Part shown: positions 1 through 7,900 of the stretch, in pieces
How the letters are laid out: every line of letters begins with the position of its first letter
Position numbering within the stretch: position 1 is the first letter of the stretch
Assembly: GCA_023453335.1 (NCBI GenBank)
Contig: JAEXTU010000125.1
Coordinates: forward strand, 1-11,131
Direction: 5' to 3'
Origin: Pseudomonadota bacterium
Lineage (GTDB): Bacteria > Desulfobacterota > Desulfovibrionia > Desulfovibrionales > Desulfovibrionaceae
Length of the DNA: 11,131 bases
Notes under the pieces: generated by a model
The model's database searches: none
What the model was told of the DNA's origin: nothing
Seen by the model: only the letters and a program-made list of their open reading frames with translations
Made by a program: the position numbers and the translations under genes

Positions 1-345
1 GCCTCGGACATCGCCGCCGTCCCATCGCTGGAGCCAGAGCCCTTCGGCATGGTGGCGGTAGAGGCCATGTTCCAGTCCCGGCCGGTGGTGGCCGCGGGGC
101 ATGGCGGCCTGGAGGAGATCGTGGCGCACGAAGAGACCGGCCTGCTGTTCCCATCGGGGGACGCCCCGGCCCTGGCCGCAGCCCTGGCCCGGCTTGCCGG
201 TGCCCCCCCGGCAAGGCGGCGCATGGGCGCGGCCGGCCGGGAGCGGGCCCGCGCCGTGTTCGGCCTGGAGACGTTCCAGCAGACCTATGCCCGCATCCTC
301 ACCGGTCTGCTCGGCGAGGTTTCTGACCGGACGGGCCGCGGTTGA
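1..345 (+). CDS. GT4-family glycosyltransferase, C-terminal fragment (5' end outside window)
   Basis: The reading frame is open from the first base, so the gene begins upstream and only its last 114 codons are visible. The fragment has the nucleotide-sugar binding part of a GT-B, family 4 retaining glycosyltransferase. The EX7E motif is intact (Glu13 and Glu21 of the fragment, in EPFGMVAVEAM), followed by a V-V-A-x-x-x-G-G-x-x-E-I-V segment and a T-G-L-L-F-P stretch, both usual in GT4 C-terminal domains. The family transfers a sugar from a nucleotide donor to a growing glycan at the cytoplasmic face of the membrane. The following genes (ligase-like membrane protein, secreted hydrolase, second GT4) place it in a surface or exopolysaccharide locus. 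Donor and acceptor cannot be read from the sequence. The start at base 49 that an ORF finder might report is internal, because the EX7E motif begins before it. Confidence 0.92.
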   Translation, partial: ASDIAAVPSLEPEPFGMVAVEAMFQSRPVVAAGHGGLEEIVAHEETGLLFPSGDAPALAAALARLAGAPPARRRMGAAGRERARAVFGLETFQQTYARILTGLLGEVSDRTGRG

Positions 346-369
346 AATAGTTCCCAAACTGCGTAGACT
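342..369 (+). promoter_or_regulatory. Putative sigma70-type promoter of the polysaccharide operon
   Basis: TTGAAA (342-347, five of six matches to the -35 consensus) and TAGACT (364-369, four of six to the -10 consensus) are separated by 16 bases. The -35 box overlaps the TGA stop of the upstream glycosyltransferase. The -10 box lies in the loop of a small inverted repeat (358-377). Transcription would start near base 376 and leave a leader of about 45 bases before the ATG at 420. This is motif matching by eye only. Confidence 0.4.
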
Positions 370-377
370 GGCGCAGT
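358..377. repeat. 6-bp inverted repeat surrounding the putative -10 box
   Basis: ACTGCG (358-363) and CGCAGT (372-377) are perfect inverted copies separated by the eight bases TAGACTGG. No T-tract follows, so it does not look like an intrinsic terminator of the upstream gene. Its position over the -10 element and expected start site would suit an operator, but chance occurrence of a 6-bp palindrome is quite possible. Confidence 0.35.
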
Positions 378-419
378 ATCGCTAACGTCGCGCCCGACAC
401 CGTTCCGCCCAGGACGACC

Positions 420-1688
420 ATGCACCTGTTCATCTCCCTGGCCATCTTCACCCTGTCCAACAGCTTCTTCTACCTGTTCTCGTGGAGCCAGATCCACGGC
501 ATTTTCAACACCTCGGACATCGGCCTCTTCCTCATCGCATTCTCCCTGCCGATCGCCTTCTTCCGCTGCCGGGAAAAACGCATCCTGGCCAACAGCGTGT
601 CGATGCTCATCTGCTTCCAGCTGCTCTATTGCGTGTTCCACATCTTCTTCGTGGTGGCCCGCTTCAACTACTCCCTGTTCAACGCCATCGTGGCCAGCCG
701 CAGCTTTCTCTACTACTGCAGCTTCTTCGTCTTCCTCCTGCTCATCGACACCCGGAAAAAGGCGGTCAAGACCCTGGGGGCCATGAACCTCCTGCTGCTC
801 CTGATCATGGCCCTCAGCGTGGTGAACTACGCCGGGCCGACCATCTTCTACCACGAGTGGGCCGCCGGGCACGCCGAGCGCGCGGACATCAAGCGGGCCT
901 TCATCCCCGGCATGCCGGTGATGAGTATGATGGCCATCTGGGCCATCAGCTGCGCCTATACGACCCGGCACGCCAAGCTGTCCTGGAACGTGCAGAGCCT
1001 GCTCTACACCGCCGCCCACGTCTTCCGGCAGAGCCGGATGCGGCTCTTCGGCGTGCTGGCCTGCCTCCTGGGCATGGGCCTGTACCAGCGCAAGTTCCTG
1101 ATGACCGCCGCGGCCCTGGGCCTGATCGGCGCCACCTCGCTGGGCCTGGCGGAGATCTTCTCGGTGGACATCCTGGGCAAGAACGTGGAACTGACCATCA
1201 CGGACATCTCCAAGTCCAGCGGGACCTACGAGGTGCGCCGCCAGTTCATCATGGAGTCCATGAAGGAATTCATGGAGTCCCCGATCATCGGCACCGGGGG
1301 CAGCGCCATCCGCCCCTTCGAGGGCGCCTACAAGGGCATTTCCCAGCGGGAGTTCCAGAAGTACCTTATCCTCGGCAAGCAGACAGACATCGGCATCCTC
1401 AACTGGATCAAGGACTTCGGTCTGATCGGCCTGGCCTGGTTCGTAGTCTTCTTCATGGTCCTGTTCCGCCTGGCCCGGCACGCCCTAAAGAATCCGGACG
1501 AGGACCGGAGGCTGTCCCTGTTCAGCGCCTTCTTCCTCCTGTTCGTCCTGGTCACCTCCGGGACCCTGGAGCACCTCATCAACAGTTCGACCATCCCGCC
1601 GGTGATGTTCATCAGCGCGCTCCTGGTCCGGATGCGCCTGGGGTGGCGGAAGGAGGAGCAGGCATGCCCCGCGCACTTGCAGCCCTGA
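420..1688 (+). CDS. O-antigen ligase/polymerase-like membrane protein (Wzy/WaaL type)
   Basis: A 422-residue protein with about ten hydrophobic segments (roughly residues 3-20, 32-48, 57-77, 88-108, 117-138, 163-180, 208-222, 226-245, 330-350 and 367-405), so an integral inner-membrane protein. Two features suit the O-antigen ligase/polymerase superfamily. One is the R-Q-S-R-M motif just before a membrane helix (near residue 205). The other is the large polar loop between the later helices (about 246-328) ending in an I-G-T-G-G-S segment and then N-W-I-K-D-F-G-L-I-G-L leading into a helix. Such proteins polymerise undecaprenyl-linked repeat units or transfer glycans to an acceptor in the periplasm. 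Sequence alone does not separate polymerase from ligase. The ATG at 420 has only a weak AGGA (411-414) before it. The 3' end overlaps the next gene by 25 bases, which implies cotranscription. Membership of the superfamily is fairly likely; exact role unknown. Confidence 0.7.
   Translation: MHLFISLAIFTLSNSFFYLFSWSQIHGIFNTSDIGLFLIAFSLPIAFFRCREKRILANSVSMLICFQLLYCVFHIFFVVARFNYSLFNAIVASRSFLYYCSFFVFLLLIDTRKKAVKTLGAMNLLLLLIMALSVVNYAGPTIFYHEWAAGHAERADIKRAFIPGMPVMSMMAIWAISCAYTTRHAKLSWNVQSLLYTAAHVFRQSRMRLFGVLACLLGMGLYQRKFLMTAAALGLIGATSLGLAEIFSVDILGKNVELTITDISKSSGTYEVRRQFIMESMKEFMESPIIGTGGSAIRPFEGAYKGISQREFQKYLILGKQTDIGILNWIKDFGLIGLAWFVVFFMVLFRLARHALKNPDEDRRLSLFSAFFLLFVLVTSGTLEHLINSSTIPPVMFISALLVRMRLGWRKEEQACPAHLQP
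1651..1656 (+). promoter_or_regulatory. Ribosome binding site fixing the start of the GH5-like gene
   Basis: AGGAGG lies seven bases before the ATG at 1664, inside the 3' end of the membrane-protein gene. It identifies the true start of the hydrolase within a frame that stays open for over a kilobase upstream. The residues after this ATG also form a signal peptide, which independently supports the choice. Confidence 0.8.
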
Positions 1689-2779
1689 CGGCCCTGGTCC
1701 TGTGCCTGGCCTTCGCCCTCCCGGCCCCGGCCCGTACCGAGTACCCCGAGGGCTGGCCCTGGCACGGCGCGGCCATCCTCTCCGGCAGCCTGACCGCCCA
1801 GGACGTCATGGCCCTGCCCGGAATCATCGACCTGAACTTCGTGGCCATCCAGATCATGCCCCGCCTGCGCGCCAGCCGGGAACACATCGCCCCGGAGGAG
1901 GCACTGGAAAAGGAGTTCGCCTGGGCCACGGAGATGCTCGACGCCTGCCGCCAGGCCCATCTGCGGGCCCTGCTGGTCTGGTACAACATCCCCATCGACC
2001 CCAACCTGGGTTTCGACCAGCAGAAGCCCCAGTTCTGGGACGACCCGGCCCAGGTGGCGGAGATGGTGCGCCTGGGCGGGGTGCTGGCCCAGCGCTTCAA
2101 GAACCGCGGGTCGGAACTGGCCGGTTACCAGATCCAGAGCGAGCCCGTGGTCTACGTCGCCGGCCGTCCCCGCCTGCCCGAGGTCTGGCCCGACGCCCTG
2201 GACCGGATCATCCGGGCCATCCGGGCCCAGGACCCGGACCGCTGGATCGCCGCCAGCCTCACCATGGGCGGCAGCCCGGACTACGCAGGCTGCAAGCCCC
2301 TGCCCTACCCGCGGATCATCTACAACGCCCACATGTACTGGCCGCACGCCTACACCTACCAGGGCATGTTCGAGTACAAGGCGCGGCCCAGCTACCCCGG
2401 GTGGACGGGGCTGACCTACCTGGACCGCAAGGCCCTGGCCAGAACCCTGACCCCCCTGGCCCTGTTCTCCAGCACCTACGGCGTACCGGTGTGGATCGGC
2501 GAGTTCAGCGCGGTGCGCTGGGCGGAAGGGGCCGAGCAGTACCTGCGCGATACGGTCTCCCTGTTCAACGACTTCGGTTTCAGCTGGTCCTATTTCTCCC
2601 TGGGCGCGTTCCACTGCTGGAACCCGGACTACAACACCCAATACTCGGAGGTCAGCGACCGGGCCACCTGGACCTCCCAGTACGTGGGCCAGAACTCCAC
2701 CCGCTGGTCGACCCTACGGGAGCTGTTCACCAAGCGGCACCCGGGCTCTCCCGCCGCCCCCCTTGGCAAGAACCCGTGA
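1664..2779 (+). CDS. Secreted GH5-like glycoside hydrolase (cellulase superfamily), polysaccharide-locus associated
   Basis: A 371-residue protein with a clear signal peptide: Pro-Arg start, hydrophobic core at residues 4-19, and probable cleavage after A-P-A at residue 23. The mature part looks like a clan GH-A (beta/alpha)8 hydrolase. Y-Q-I-Q-S-E160-P marks the expected acid/base Glu. Y-N-A-H223-M-Y is the conserved His/Tyr strand. P-V-W-I-G-E280-F carries the expected nucleophile, and aromatic residues near W-N-P-D close the barrel. The family hydrolyses beta-glycosidic bonds. In a polysaccharide locus it probably cuts, trims or releases the polymer in the periplasm, which is inference from context. 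The acid/base Glu follows Ser, where most GH5 enzymes have Asn (N-E-P). The stop TGA overlaps the GTG start of the next gene, so the two are likely translationally coupled. Substrate unknown. Confidence 0.75.
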   Translation: MPRALAALTALVLCLAFALPAPARTEYPEGWPWHGAAILSGSLTAQDVMALPGIIDLNFVAIQIMPRLRASREHIAPEEALEKEFAWATEMLDACRQAHLRALLVWYNIPIDPNLGFDQQKPQFWDDPAQVAEMVRLGGVLAQRFKNRGSELAGYQIQSEPVVYVAGRPRLPEVWPDALDRIIRAIRAQDPDRWIAASLTMGGSPDYAGCKPLPYPRIIYNAHMYWPHAYTYQGMFEYKARPSYPGWTGLTYLDRKALARTLTPLALFSSTYGVPVWIGEFSAVRWAEGAEQYLRDTVSLFNDFGFSWSYFSLGAFHCWNPDYNTQYSEVSDRATWTSQYVGQNSTRWSTLRELFTKRHPGSPAAPLGKNP

Positions 2780-3885
2780 ACCGCCGCCTGCGCATCGCCA
2801 TGCTGGGGGTCCGGGGCGTACCCGCATCCTACGGCGGGTTCGAGACCTGCGTGGAGGAGGTGGGCAAACGCCTGGCCGCGGCCGGGCACGAGGTCACGGT
2901 CTACTGCCGGTCCTCCCACTATGCCGAGCGGCTGGAGACCTATGCCGGCATGCGGCTGGTCTACCTGCCCAGCATCCGCCGCAAGACCCTGGACACCTTC
3001 ACCCACACCACCCTGTCGGTGCTGCACGCCCTGACCCGCTCCTACGACGTGCATTTCGTGTTCATCGCGGCCAACAGCCCCTTCACCCTCCCCCTGCGCC
3101 TGGCCGGCCGCCGCCTGGCCCTGAACCCGGACGGGCTGGAGTGGAAACGCACCAAGTGGGGGCCCTTCGGCCGGGCCTTCTTCAAGTTCGGGGAGCGGGT
3201 GGCCTGCCTGGTGGCGGACCGGCTCATCGCCGACTGCCCGGGCATCCGCGATTATTACGTGCAGACCTACGGCACGGACTGCGACGTCATCGCCTACGGC
3301 GCGGAAGTCCAGGTCCGTCCCCAGCCCACGGTGCTCGGGGACTACGGGGTGGAGCCGGGCCGCTATTTCCTGCAGATCACCCGCTTCGAGCCGGAGAACC
3401 ACCCCCACCTCACCATCGAGGCCTTCTCCCACCTGGACACGGACATGAAGCTCCTGCTGGTGGGCGGGACCCCCTACCACTCCCCGTACGCCCAGGGCAT
3501 CGCCGCGGCCCGGTCCGAGCGAGTCGTCCTGCCCGGGTTCGTCTACGACAAGGAGGTGCTGCGCCAGTTGTGGGGCCACTGCCACGCTTACGTGCACGGC
3601 AACTCCGTGGGGGGAACCAACCCCGCCCTGCTCCAGTCAATGGCCGCGGGTTGCTTCACCCTAGCCGTGGACATCGCCTTCAACCGCGACGTGCTGCAAG
3701 GGGGGGGCATCTATTTCCAGCCCACGACCGAGGCCCTGGCCCAGGCCATGCAGTGGTCCCTGGACCACCGCGCCGACCTGGAGCCCTACCGTCAGGCCGC
3801 GGTTCAGCGCATCCGGGAGCACTACTCCTGGGACGACATCGCCAGGAAATACGAGGAACTGGCCCTGCGACTGGCCCGCAAGTAA
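2776..3885 (+). CDS. DUF1972-type GT4 glycosyltransferase (rhamnosyltransferase-like)
   Basis: A 369-residue cytoplasmic GT-B glycosyltransferase. The N-terminus (residues 7-32) has the L-G-V-R-G-V-P-A-S-Y-G-G-F-E-T signature of the DUF1972 group, whose characterised members include rhamnosyltransferases. The C-terminal donor domain has a V-G-G-T-N-P motif at residues 278-283. I chose the GTG at 2776 because it begins just ahead of the conserved R-I-A-M-L-G strand and overlaps the preceding stop as GTGA. The frame stays open far upstream, but that part is a shadow of the hydrolase gene. Residue 287, after N-P-A-L-L, is Gln where relatives usually have the second Glu of the family motif (L-L-E-A). 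It is the last gene of the polysaccharide run and has no obvious terminator after it. Family assignment is confident; donor sugar is not. Confidence 0.88.
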   Translation: MNRRLRIAMLGVRGVPASYGGFETCVEEVGKRLAAAGHEVTVYCRSSHYAERLETYAGMRLVYLPSIRRKTLDTFTHTTLSVLHALTRSYDVHFVFIAANSPFTLPLRLAGRRLALNPDGLEWKRTKWGPFGRAFFKFGERVACLVADRLIADCPGIRDYYVQTYGTDCDVIAYGAEVQVRPQPTVLGDYGVEPGRYFLQITRFEPENHPHLTIEAFSHLDTDMKLLLVGGTPYHSPYAQGIAAARSERVVLPGFVYDKEVLRQLWGHCHAYVHGNSVGGTNPALLQSMAAGCFTLAVDIAFNRDVLQGGGIYFQPTTEALAQAMQWSLDHRADLEPYRQAAVQRIREHYSWDDIARKYEELALRLARK

Positions 3886-3986
3886 GGACAGCTAGTCGTT
3901 TGACATTTCTTTACGGTCCGTCCGCCTGATTCCCGGACTTTGTCCAATCCATGCCGGGTTCCCCGCACGGCCCCCGGGAAGAACCG

Positions 3987-4004
3987 GCCATGCCCCACCA
4001 TGGC
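3987..4004. repeat. Inverted repeat in the 200-base gap before gpmA
   Basis: GCCATG (3987-3992) and CATGGC (3999-4004) are perfect inverted copies around a six-base loop, CCCCAC. The gap from 3886 to 4085 has no other strong structure and no T-tract, so it has no recognisable intrinsic terminator. This element could be an operator or a weak hairpin, or chance. Confidence 0.25.
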
Positions 4005-4046
4005 GGCCCAAAATGACCACGCGTGCTTCCCTGCCCCTCCCACTTC

Positions 4047-4061
4047 TGCTAAACTGGCGCA
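4047..4061 (+). promoter_or_regulatory. Putative extended -10 promoter element for gpmA
   Basis: TGCTAAACT (4047-4055) reads as an extended -10 (TGn followed by TAAACT, four of six matches to consensus). No good -35 box lies 16-18 bases upstream. The stretch TAAACTGGCGCA (4050-4061) matches eleven of twelve bases of TAGACTGGCGCA at 364-375, before the polysaccharide operon. That resemblance is the main reason to record it. A start near 4062 would give a leader of about 24 bases. Confidence 0.28.
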
Positions 4062-4076
4062 AATCCGCTTTCCGCG

Positions 4077-4083
4077 AGGTGAG
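4077..4083 (+). promoter_or_regulatory. Ribosome binding site of gpmA
   Basis: AGGTGAG lies two bases before the ATG at 4086, with its AGG core six bases upstream. It supports this start rather than an upstream one, as does the protein beginning directly with the first strand of the phosphoglycerate mutase fold. Confidence 0.6.
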
Positions 4084-4085
4084 CC

Positions 4086-4829
4086 ATGCACACCCTGGTC
4101 CTGGTCCGGCACGGGCAGAGTTCCTGGAACCTGGAGAACCGCTTCACCGGCTGGACCGACGTGCCCCTCACCCCGCTGGGCGCGGCCGAGGCCGCCTCGG
4201 GGGCAGAGCTCCTGCGGGAGGCCGGGTACGACTTCGACATCTGCCACACCTCCCTGCTCTCCCGGGCCATCGCCACCCTGGACATCATCCTGCGCAGCAT
4301 GGACCGCGCCTGGCTGCCGGTGGCCAAGTCCTGGAGGCTCAACGAGAGGCACTACGGGGCCCTGCAGGGCCTGAACAAGGCCGAGACCGCCCGCAAGTAC
4401 GGGGACGAGCAGGTGCTCATCTGGCGGCGCAGCTACGCCACCCCGCCCCCGGCCCTGACCCCGGACGACCCCCGCTATCCCGGCTGCGACCCCCGCTACG
4501 CCGGGCTGTCCCAGGAGGAGCTGCCCCTCACCGAGAGCCTCAAGGACACCGTGGCCCGGGTCCTGCCCTACTGGGACGGGGTGGTCGCGCCCCAGATCCG
4601 GGAGGGCCGGCGGGTGCTCATCGCGGCCCACGGCAACAGCCTGCGCGCCCTGGTCAAGCACCTGGACGGCCTGGACGAGCCGACCATCCTCGGCCTGAAC
4701 ATCCCCACCGGCGTGCCCCTGGTCTACGAGCTGGACGAAAACCTTTCGCCCCTGCGCCACTTCTACCTGGGGGATGCGGCCAAAGTGGCGGCGGCGGCCA
4801 AGGCCGTGGCGTCCCAGGGCAAGGCCTGA
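4086..4829 (+). CDS. gpmA: 2,3-bisphosphoglycerate-dependent phosphoglycerate mutase
   Basis: A 247-residue enzyme, close to the usual 250, that interconverts 3- and 2-phosphoglycerate in glycolysis and gluconeogenesis through a phosphohistidine intermediate in the cytoplasm. The phosphate-accepting motif L-V-R8-H9-G-Q-S is at the N-terminus, followed by E-N-R-F-T-G-W. The dPGM-specific L-N-E87-R-H-Y-G-A-L-Q-G carries the general acid/base Glu. A-A-H182-G-N-S-L-R holds the second catalytic His, and [12 protein letters not shown] is the conserved C-terminal segment. All residues expected for the dPGM subfamily are present, so mutase activity is more likely than a generic histidine phosphatase. 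It appears monocistronic, with a 200-base gap before it and a 120-base gap after it. A clear terminator is missing on both sides, so readthrough from the polysaccharide genes or into the cyclase gene is possible. Confidence 0.96.
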   Translation: MHTLVLVRHGQSSWNLENRFTGWTDVPLTPLGAAEAASGAELLREAGYDFDICHTSLLSRAIATLDIILRSMDRAWLPVAKSWRLNERHYGALQGLNKAETARKYGDEQVLIWRRSYATPPPALTPDDPRYPGCDPRYAGLSQEELPLTESLKDTVARVLPYWDGVVAPQIREGRRVLIAAHGNSLRALVKHLDGLDEPTILGLNIPTGVPLVYELDENLSPLRHFYLGDAAKVAAAAKAVASQGKA

Positions 4830-4842
4830 GCAGATTTGGTCC

Positions 4843-4887
4843 TTTTCAGTCCCGCCCTTTTTCGGTAACAGTGGAAACCCAGACTGG
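4843..4887 (+). promoter_or_regulatory. Possible weak promoter region for the adenylate cyclase/mutY pair
   Basis: The 120-base gap from 4830 to 4949 contains TTTTCA (4843-4848) and TAACAG (4866-4871) with a 17-base spacer. These match the -35 and -10 consensus only in part (four and three of six). It also contains CAGACTGG (4880-4887), related to the TAGACTGG and TAAACTGG found in the other two larger gaps. The local T-runs (4843-4846 and 4858-4862) are the most AT-rich bases of the gap. No CRP-type TGTGA-N6-TCACA palindrome is visible. Confidence 0.2.
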
Positions 4888-4899
4888 ACACGACCGGCC

Positions 4900-4917
4900 C
4901 CTGCCCCGGACGGCAGG
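4900..4917. repeat. Small hairpin in the presumed cyclase leader
   Basis: CCTGCC (4900-4905) and GGCAGG (4912-4917) are inverted copies around CCGGAC. The element lies 32 bases before the cyclase ATG, with no T-tract after it. In such GC-rich DNA a 6-bp stem can arise by chance. Confidence 0.2.
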
Positions 4918-4949
4918 TCCCGGCCCCGATCACCGACCCGTGCCGGACC

Positions 4950-7900
4950 ATGGCTGAAGAAAACCTATCCAACACCCTGGCCGACAAGCTGCGGCGCCTC
5001 GGCGGGCTGACCGACCGGCCGCCGCCGGAGCGGTCGCGCGGGGACATCACCACGCTCTTGCGCTCCCTGTGGCCGCCGGTGCCGGTGGAGGGCGAGGACC
5101 TGGCCGCGGTGCAGCGGGCCCAGGCCTCGGCCGCACACCTGCTTCTGCGCCGCGCCGCTGCCGCGGGCGAGGACAAGGACCTCATCGCCTTCTACCTGTC
5201 CAGCATCGCCAGCCTGGGGGCCACGGCCGAACCCTGCCTGTGTGGCTGGCTCCTGCGCCGCATGGAGGCCGGGTCCGCCCCTGCCGCGGCCCTGGACGAG
5301 ATGCCCTCGGATGGGCTCCTTCCGGTGCTGGACCGCATCCTCATCCGCCGCCTGGCCGTTCCCCCGGCCCTGTCGGCCGAGGCCCTGCGCCGCCTGGACG
5401 CGGCCAGCGAGCCGGACCGGGTGGCCGCCCTGCTCAAACGCCGCGGCGAGGCCGACCTCTGCATTTCCTACGCCCTGCGCCACACCCTGTTCACCGGCCT
5501 CTTCCTGGACCGGGCCCGGGAGCGCCTGGCCTCCGCCTCGGCCGCGGCCGCGGCCGGCCGCAACCCCGACGAGAGCCTCACCGAGCTGCTCCGGCAACTC
5601 TCCTGCCTCTCCCCCCGGGAACTGGCCGCGGACCTCGGCGATCTGCTCCAGGTCAAGGCCGTGCCCGCGCTCCTGGCCCTGCTCGCGGTCCTGGCCCGGC
5701 TGGGCGGCCCCCGGGACATGAAGCTGGCCAAGGCGGTGAGCCGGCTGCTCATGCACCCCAACCGCCGGGTGCAGACCGCGGCCATGGAGGCCCTGTCCGC
5801 CCTGGCCCCCAAGGACATGGGCCGGCTCTTCGCCGCCCTGTTCGCCAAGAACGAGGCCCTGCGCACTGCGGTGCTGGCCCGCCTGCTCCTGCTCTCCCGC
5901 GCCGAGTATGCCCGCTTCCTGGAGGCCCTTCCCGCCGCGGCCCGGCCCGCGGTGGCCCTGCCCCTGTTCAAGGTCCTGGCCCGCCTGGACCCGGGCTGGG
6001 CCGGGCTGTGCCTGGAGGATGCCGAGGTCGGGACGGCCAAGACCCGGACCGCCCTGGCCGCCCACCTGCCGCCCCGGCCCGCGGCCCCGGACCAGGCCAA
6101 GGCCAAGGCCGGCCTCACCGCGGAAAAGGCCGCCGACAAGGCGACGGGCAAGGCCCCGGCCAAGGAGAAGAAGCCGGACAAGGGCTCGCTCTTCTCCTTC
6201 GGCGGGGGCGGCGATTCGGGCATCAGCATCTCCTTCGGCGCGCCCTCCGGCAAGCCGTCGGACCGGGGCGGGGAGCGGGGCGGCGCGGTCTCCGGCCGGA
6301 CCTATGCGGACCAGACCCTGAATACCCCGGACTTCTCCAACCACCTCATGGAGAACGTGGCCTTCACCGGCTGCACCCTGGCCGGGGGACGCCTGAACGA
6401 GACCCTGTTCAGCAAGTCCCGCTTCGTGCGCTGCACCTTCACGGACTGCGAACTCGAGGATGCCCGGTTCTTCGACTGCACCTTCGAGGACTGCTCCTTC
6501 TCCCTGTGCACCCTGGCCGGAGCCACCCTGGTGGGCTGCACCCTTACCGCCGTACGCCTGCACGAGTGCTGCCTGTGGGGTCTGGGCCTGTACGACTCCA
6601 CCCTGCGCGGGCTGCGGGTCCGGGGCAGCGACCTCTCGGGGGGCACGCTCTGCCGGGTCCTGGCCGGCGGGCTGGAACTCATCCTCTGCGACCTGCGGGG
6701 CTCGGCGCTGCACGGCCTCACCGCCACCACCTCGGAGCTTTACGCGGTGGCCTTCGGCCAGGGCGTCATCTCCGGGCTCATCTCGGACAATCCCCAGCTC
6801 CTGGCCGCCGAGGACGCCTGGCTGGAGCGCTCGGCCGCCGAGGCCGAGGCCATGCCCGCGGACGCGGTGTTCGCCGGCCCGGGCGAAGCAGCAACGGCCA
6901 AGCTGGCCGCAGCCGTGGTGCAGCGCTTCCTGGACCTGCGCGACCTGCGCGCCAAGGGCCGCGCCTTCCTGGCCAACAACCAGCGCCGCATCGACTGGTG
7001 CCTGGAGCGCATGGGGCCGGAGAAGTCCGAGTGCTACCTCCTGGCCCCCTTTCTCATGCACACCGAGGTCTTCGAACGGTTCAGCGAGATCCCGCCCCTG
7101 GCCCTGCCCTGCCGCATGGCCGCGTACACCCCCACCTGCACGGTGCTGGACATCGCCCGCAAGCACTTCCCGGACGCCGAGTTGCCCCGGGAGGAGCCCG
7201 ACCCGGTGCTCATCCAGGCCCTGTACACCATCGGCAGCGTGGGCAGCGTGGCCCAGACCGGGGCCTCGGACCTGGACTACTGGGTGTGCTACGACCCCGA
7301 GGACATGCCCGAGGTCATGGTGGACGGCCTGACCTACAAGCTGGAGGCCATCGAGAAGTGGGCCGACGCCACCTTCGACGTGGAAGTCCATTTCTTCACC
7401 ATGGACATCACCAGCATCCAGGCCAACAATTTCGGGGTCTCGGACGCGGAGAGCTCGGGCACGGCCCAGGCCATGCTGCTCAAGGAGGAGTTCTACCGCA
7501 CCGTGCTCCTGGTCTCGGGCAAGCTCCCGGCCTGGTGCGTGACCCCGCCCGGGGCCAACGACGCGGACTACGCCGGCACGCTGGACTTCCTGTCCCGCAC
7601 CCCCTTGGCCGGTTTCTTCTGCGACCTGGGCAACCTGGAGAACATCCCGCCCGAGGAGTTCTTCGGGGCCTCCCTGTGGCAGATCGTCAAGGCGCTCAAG
7701 AGCCCCTTCAAGTCGATCATGAAGTTCGGGCTCCTGGAGAAATACATCGCGGCCCGGGGCAGCCAGGACCGCCAGGAACTCACCCTGCTCTGCGACCGGC
7801 TCAAGGCCAACGTGCAGGCCGGCCACCTCTCCCTGCTCGCCGTGGACCCCTACATCGTGCTGTTCAAGGAGGTCACGGACTTCTACCGCCAGGCCCAGGA

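Noticed and set aside
285..1481. Long minus-strand open frame opposite the ligase-like gene
   Set aside because: Acidic and His-rich nonsense composition. The plus strand encodes a coherent ten-helix membrane protein.
3900..3905. Perfect TTGACA just after the DUF1972 glycosyltransferase gene
   Set aside because: No sequence resembling TATAAT is found 15-19 bases downstream (the region reads CCGCCTGAT), so it is not a convincing -35 element by itself.
3934..3958. CCCGG...CCGGG and GGAC-TTT-GTCC pairings as a terminator for the polysaccharide operon
   Set aside because: Stems of only four to five pairs with no T-tract; not better than chance in DNA this GC-rich.
3940..4374. Open frame across the gap and into gpmA as an extra small gene
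   Set aside because: It overlaps gpmA in another frame, its product is Pro/Trp/Ser-rich with no fold signature, and no ribosome binding site precedes it.
4855..4863. CCCTTTTTCGG after gpmA as an intrinsic terminator
   Set aside because: The T-run is present but no hairpin of any strength precedes it.
6090..6300. Lys/Ala then Gly/Ser-rich stretch in the cyclase as a sign of frameshift or assembly error
   Set aside because: The frame is continuous and both flanks are well-patterned domains in the same frame, so a disordered linker is the simpler explanation.
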